From Kineosporia aurantiaca JCM 3230 (GTDB lineage Bacteria; Actinomycetota; Actinomycetes; Actinomycetales; Kineosporiaceae): a stretch of 64,000 nucleotides of DNA. The stretch lies in contig JODP01000005.1 of assembly GCA_000719025.1 (NCBI GenBank), positions 62,001 to 126,000 on the forward strand. The letters are read 5' to 3'. Below the pieces are notes generated by a model. The model ran no database searches. It was not told the origin of the DNA and worked only from the letters and a program-made list of their open reading frames with translations. How positions within the stretch are numbered: the stretch's first letter is position 1; each line of letters begins with the position of its first letter. Made by a program: the position numbers and the translations under genes. Shown here one piece after another: positions 61,004 through 64,000 of this stretch.

Positions 61004-61522
61004 TCAACGCAAGGGGTCCAGCCGACTGCAGATGTTCTCGGTGGTCGTGCGGGGCCCCTTGTTGAGGGTCTCAAAGCCCGTCGCGGACAGGGTCAGCGTG
61101 TAGGCCGGTCCGTCGACCTGCCACAGACCACGGGGCAGGTTGCTCTTACCCTCGGGGATCGCCACGCCCAGGGGACCGCTGAGGTACCACTTGGAGGAGC
61201 CGTCCTTGTTGTAAGTGATGATCGCACTGGAGCTTCCGTCGAGTGTCGTCTGAGCTCCGGTGGACTCGTTGGTCACCCGGTAGACCAGCGGCCCGGTCCA
61301 GAGCTCGCTGCGGACCGTGCCGTCCGGATACCTCGTCAGCGTGCGCTTCTTGATGTCGGCGACGATGGGGTCACCCTTCACCGCGAAGTCGCACACCACC
61401 CCGGCGGCCCGCTCGAACGGCTGCACCGGGACCGGCGTCCATCCGTCATCGGCCGCCTGAGCGCTCGTTCCCGCTCCCACCAGCAGAGCCGTGGCCATCG
61501 TGACCGTTACCCAGCGACGCAT
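61004..61522 (-). CDS. Secreted protein of unknown function
   Basis: This 172-residue protein has a Sec signal (VTVTMATALLVGAGTSAQAA) and a mature domain with two Cys (GVVCDFAV, ENICSRL) likely bridged. TLTRYPDGTVRSELWTGPLV and STGAQTTLDGSSSAIIT are in a pattern seen in many actinomycete exported proteins. AAGGAGCTTGAG precedes the ATG at 61522. Confidence 0.65.
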   Translation of the reverse strand: MRRWVTVTMATALLVGAGTSAQAADDGWTPVPVQPFERAAGVVCDFAVKGDPIVADIKKRTLTRYPDGTVRSELWTGPLVYRVTNESTGAQTTLDGSSSAIITYNKDGSSKWYLSGPLGVAIPEGKSNLPRGLWQVDGPAYTLTLSATGFETLNKGPRTTTENICSRLDPLR

Positions 61523-61624
61523 CTCAAGCTCCTTCGACGATGGTTTTCGCTCAGGCTGTCCGGCGCCGGGAAGGGCGTGCAATGCTTTCAGCCACGGCTG
61601 AAACGTCGTCCTGGGGGTCGTCCG

Positions 61625-62587
61625 ATGGTGCTGCGGATCCACTTCACCGCCGAAGACTTTCTGCGCACCACGATCGCCGACCGGCCGATGCCCCTGCTGG
61701 AGCTCAGCCTGGCGCTGAGCATGCTGCAGCGCCGGGATCCGCACGCTGTCCTGACCCCGTGGCGGCGCCAGGCCGGTCGCGACCTACCCCGCACGGCCTA
61801 TCCCCTGCTCAACCTGATATCCCCGCAGGGCGCCGGCCCCCTGTTCCTTGACCCACCCAGCCAGGACCTGGAGGACGGCCTGGACCTGGTGCTCGCCACT
61901 CCCCGGGCCCGCGCCGAGAACGAGCTGCGCCAGCTCGTAGCGTTCGACCGGCCCGACATCGCCTGGACCCGGCACCTGGCCGCCCGCGACGCCGAGGCCT
62001 GGACCGTCCTCGAGCACTCCCTGCGCAGCGCCTACGACAGCCTGATCACCTCCGCCTGGCCCCGCCTCCTGTCCGGATTCCAGGCCGAAACCTCCTGGCG
62101 GTCAAGCCTGCTGACCCGCCAGGGCCTGTACGCCGGAATCGCGGCCCTGCATCCCTCGGCCCGCTGGAACGGCCTGACCCTCGAGTCGGACCTGTCCCGG
62201 GACATGACGATCCGCTCCGAGGGCCTCGGCGTGATCCTGCAGCCCTCCCTGTACTGGGACACCCTGCTGGCCACCTACCATCCCGACGGCCGCATCGTCG
62301 TCATCTATCCGGCCGTCACCCCCCTGGCCCTGCGCGAAAACCCCACTTCGGCGAACCCTCTCAACGTCCTGCTCGGCGCCACCAGGGCCGAGGCCCTGCG
62401 CCTGCTCGTCCGCCAGCACACCACGACCGACCTGGCCAAGGCCCTGAGCGTCAGCGCGGCCGCGGCGTCCATGCAGGCGCGGACCCTGCGCGAGGCCGGG
62501 CTGGTGGTTTCGCAACGAGAAGGGCGGGCGGTGTGGCATTGGTGCACGGCTCTCGGGCTGGATCTGCTCGCACATGCCGCCGGGTAG
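61625..62587 (+). CDS. ArsR-like winged-helix regulator
   Basis: This regulator of about 320 residues has an unusual long N-terminal domain (IHFTAEDFLRTTIADRPMPL) and a C-terminal ArsR-type winged helix (LARQHTTTDLAKALSVS-like region, then AAASMQARTLREAGLVVSQR). This layout is common in Streptomyces-like genomes, where such proteins control secondary functions. The ATG at 61625 opens the conserved IHFT part. Confidence 0.7.
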   Translation: MVLRIHFTAEDFLRTTIADRPMPLLELSLALSMLQRRDPHAVLTPWRRQAGRDLPRTAYPLLNLISPQGAGPLFLDPPSQDLEDGLDLVLATPRARAENELRQLVAFDRPDIAWTRHLAARDAEAWTVLEHSLRSAYDSLITSAWPRLLSGFQAETSWRSSLLTRQGLYAGIAALHPSARWNGLTLESDLSRDMTIRSEGLGVILQPSLYWDTLLATYHPDGRIVVIYPAVTPLALRENPTSANPLNVLLGATRAEALRLLVRQHTTTDLAKALSVSAAAASMQARTLREAGLVVSQREGRAVWHWCTALGLDLLAHAAG

Positions 62588-62663
62588 GCCCTCGCGTCGC
62601 GGGTACGCCTTCCACTGCCCGGACTGCCCACCGCGGCCTTCCTCTGGCAGTGCTAGGACCGGC

Positions 62664-64000
62664 TCAGCGCCTCGGCCCCGGATCGTAGGCCGGCGTCCGG
62701 ATCACCGGGATCGGGTTGGTGTCCGGGGACGTCCGGCCGGAGTTGGAGTAGTGCCCGACGATCGGGATCGGGTTGGTGTTCATCCCCACCACCGGGAACC
62801 GGGTCGGCCGATTGGTCGGCGGCGGCACGTCGTCCCAACCCGACGTCGGCCGGAAGACCCGCACCGGGGGCCCCTGGACCAGCGCCGCGATCAGGGCGAT
62901 CACCGCCGCGACGGAGCCCAGGCCGACGGCCACCAGGTTCGGCGAGTTGTAGCCCCAGCCGGCCGCGATGGTCAGGCCGCCGAGCCAGGCACCCATCGAG
63001 TTGGCGATGTTGAAGGCGGCGTGCATCGCTCCCGCGGCCAGGTTCGGGGCCCCTCCGGCCAGGCCGATGATCCGGTTCTGCAGGGCCGGGAAGGCCATCG
63101 TGTTGCAGAACGGGAAGACGAAGACCATGACGGCCGAGGCGATCCGGTTGTTCGCGGCGAAGTAAAAGGCCCCGGCCACGATCACCTGCCCGGCCATCAC
63201 CCCGTAGATCACCCGGCCCACGTCGTAGCGGTCGGCCAGGTGCGCTCCGACCAGGTTGCCGAACGTCATGCCCAGGCCGAAGAGCACCAGCAGCGGGGTG
63301 ATGCTGGACTGGGCGAAGCCGGCCACGCCGGTCATCATCGGGGCGATGTAGCTGAACGTGGAGAAGATCGCGCCGCAGCCGATCATGGCGACCGCCAGGG
63401 CCAGCCAGATCTGCGGATTGCGGAACGCCCACATTTCGCGGCGCAGGTGCGGGGCGTCGGGTGAGCCGGCCGGGATCTGGGGGCTGCGCGGAACGGCCGC
63501 CAGCACCCCGCCCGCCCCGATCAGCTCGATCGCCGCGACCAGGACGAAACCCGGTCGCCAGCCCGCGTGCTGGCTGACGTAGGTGGTGACCGGCACGCCG
63601 ACGACATTGGCGATGGTCAGCCCGGCGAACACCATCGCCATCGCCCGGCTGCGCTGCTCGGCGCTGACCATGGTGGCCGCCTGGACCGAGGCCAGGCCGA
63701 AGAAGGCGCCGTGCGGGAGACCGGACAGGAAGCGCACCACCAGCAGGCTCCCGAAGCCGGGGGCCAGGGCCGACAGGATGTTGCCGACGGCCAGGGCCAG
63801 CACCAGGCCGATGATCAGGCCCTTGCGCGGGAGCCGGACCGAGGCCGCGGTCAGCAGCGGGGCGCCGATCACCACGCCGAGCGCGTAGGCCGAGATCAGG
63901 TGCCCGGCCGACGCGACGCTGACGTGCAGATCGGTGGCGATGCCCGGGAGCAGGCCGAGCGCCGCGTACTCACCGGTGCCCAGCCCGAAACTGCAGATGG
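62664..64000 (-). CDS. MFS transporter, DHA1 (AraJ-like), N-terminus cut by window end
   Basis: The frame runs to the window end and is open at the 5' side. The visible part has GTGEYAALGLLPGIATDLHV (motif near the first span), VRFLSGLPHGAFFGLASVQA and PVTTYVSQHAGWRPGFVLVA, with at least ten spans. AraJ-type carriers export sugars or drugs. The C-terminal 70 residues are a Pro/Asn-rich cytoplasmic tail (NTNPIPIVGHYSNSG ... DTNPIPVIRTPAYD) with a repeated NPIPxx motif. An in-frame ATG at 63875 is internal. Confidence 0.82.
   Translation of the reverse strand, partial: ICSFGLGTGEYAALGLLPGIATDLHVSVASAGHLISAYALGVVIGAPLLTAASVRLPRKGLIIGLVLALAVGNILSALAPGFGSLLVVRFLSGLPHGAFFGLASVQAATMVSAEQRSRAMAMVFAGLTIANVVGVPVTTYVSQHAGWRPGFVLVAAIELIGAGGVLAAVPRSPQIPAGSPDAPHLRREMWAFRNPQIWLALAVAMIGCGAIFSTFSYIAPMMTGVAGFAQSSITPLLVLFGLGMTFGNLVGAHLADRYDVGRVIYGVMAGQVIVAGAFYFAANNRIASAVMVFVFPFCNTMAFPALQNRIIGLAGGAPNLAAGAMHAAFNIANSMGAWLGGLTIAAGWGYNSPNLVAVGLGSVAAVIALIAALVQGPPVRVFRPTSGWDDVPPPTNRPTRFPVVGMNTNPIPIVGHYSNSGRTSPDTNPIPVIRTPAYDPGPRR

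Noticed and set aside
1..64000. CRISPR arrays, tRNA or rRNA genes, insertion sequences, attachment sites
   Set aside because: I looked for short regular repeats, cloverleaf-like segments, transposases and integrases and found none. The scar at 26.3 kb has no mobile-element genes attached.

Overview
The window is high-GC DNA with GTG starts, ATGA stop/start overlaps and families typical of Actinomycetia: class III lanthionine synthetases, a GPP34 protein, an extracytoplasmic Hsp70-like protein and many small TetR, LysR and VOC genes. A filamentous or Kineosporia-like actinomycete is plausible, but the sequence alone does not fix the genus. I see no rRNA, tRNA, CRISPR array, integrase or transposase.

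Layout. Positions 1-5970 are ordinary chromosome: a PhyH dioxygenase, a Nudix protein, a TetR/GNAT pair, an APH-like kinase, an NmrA-like reductase, an inositol-phosphatase homologue that has lost a metal ligand, and a LysR regulator. Positions 5996-25524 form a composite RiPP (ribosomally made, post-translationally modified peptide) locus. Its left arm, all on the minus strand, holds a class III synthetase (LanKC), a 31-codon precursor with a labionin-type C-terminus, an ABC subunit whose ATPase motifs are all lost, its membrane partner, and a histidine kinase/response regulator pair. Its right arm, on the plus strand, is a daptide operon: RRE protein, methyltransferase, aminotransferase and dehydrogenase-like decarboxylase, then three precursors ending in Ala-Thr, a strong hairpin, an ABC exporter and an M50 protease. 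It runs directly into a second LanKC. Converging on that gene is a luciferase-like oxidoreductase that could be an F420-dependent dehydroalanine reductase, followed by a small membrane protein and a GPP34 protein.

The main inference is that this is a hybrid daptide pathway. The C-terminal Thr would become a dimethylated diamine, while Ser/Thr in the Cys-free cores would be dehydrated by LanKC2 and possibly reduced to D-residues. It sits beside a labionin-type lanthipeptide unit. Three copies of the palindrome TGACANNTGTCA lie in the divergent promoter regions of the locus and suggest shared control.

Positions 25587-28350 hold a recombination scar (a truncated FlgD-like protein and an AraC tail) and two heptose genes, one a GmhA-RfaE2 fusion. 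From 28.7 to 40 kb there are secreted repeat proteins, an HxlR-controlled oxidoreductase, an Hsp70-like protein with a His-rich tail, a LysR/dihydroxyphthalate-decarboxylase-like pair and small enzymes. From 40 to 53 kb there is a HEPN-type Abi protein, a nucleotidyltransferase, several regulator/enzyme pairs with visible operators, a decayed antibiotic kinase with a duplicated tail fragment, and a large LuxR ATPase facing an MFS exporter. From 53 to 64 kb there is a Tat-exported phospholipase C, a frameshifted secreted protein with an almost perfect 162-bp tandem repeat, a LacI-controlled secreted glycosidase, and an MFS transporter cut by the window end.
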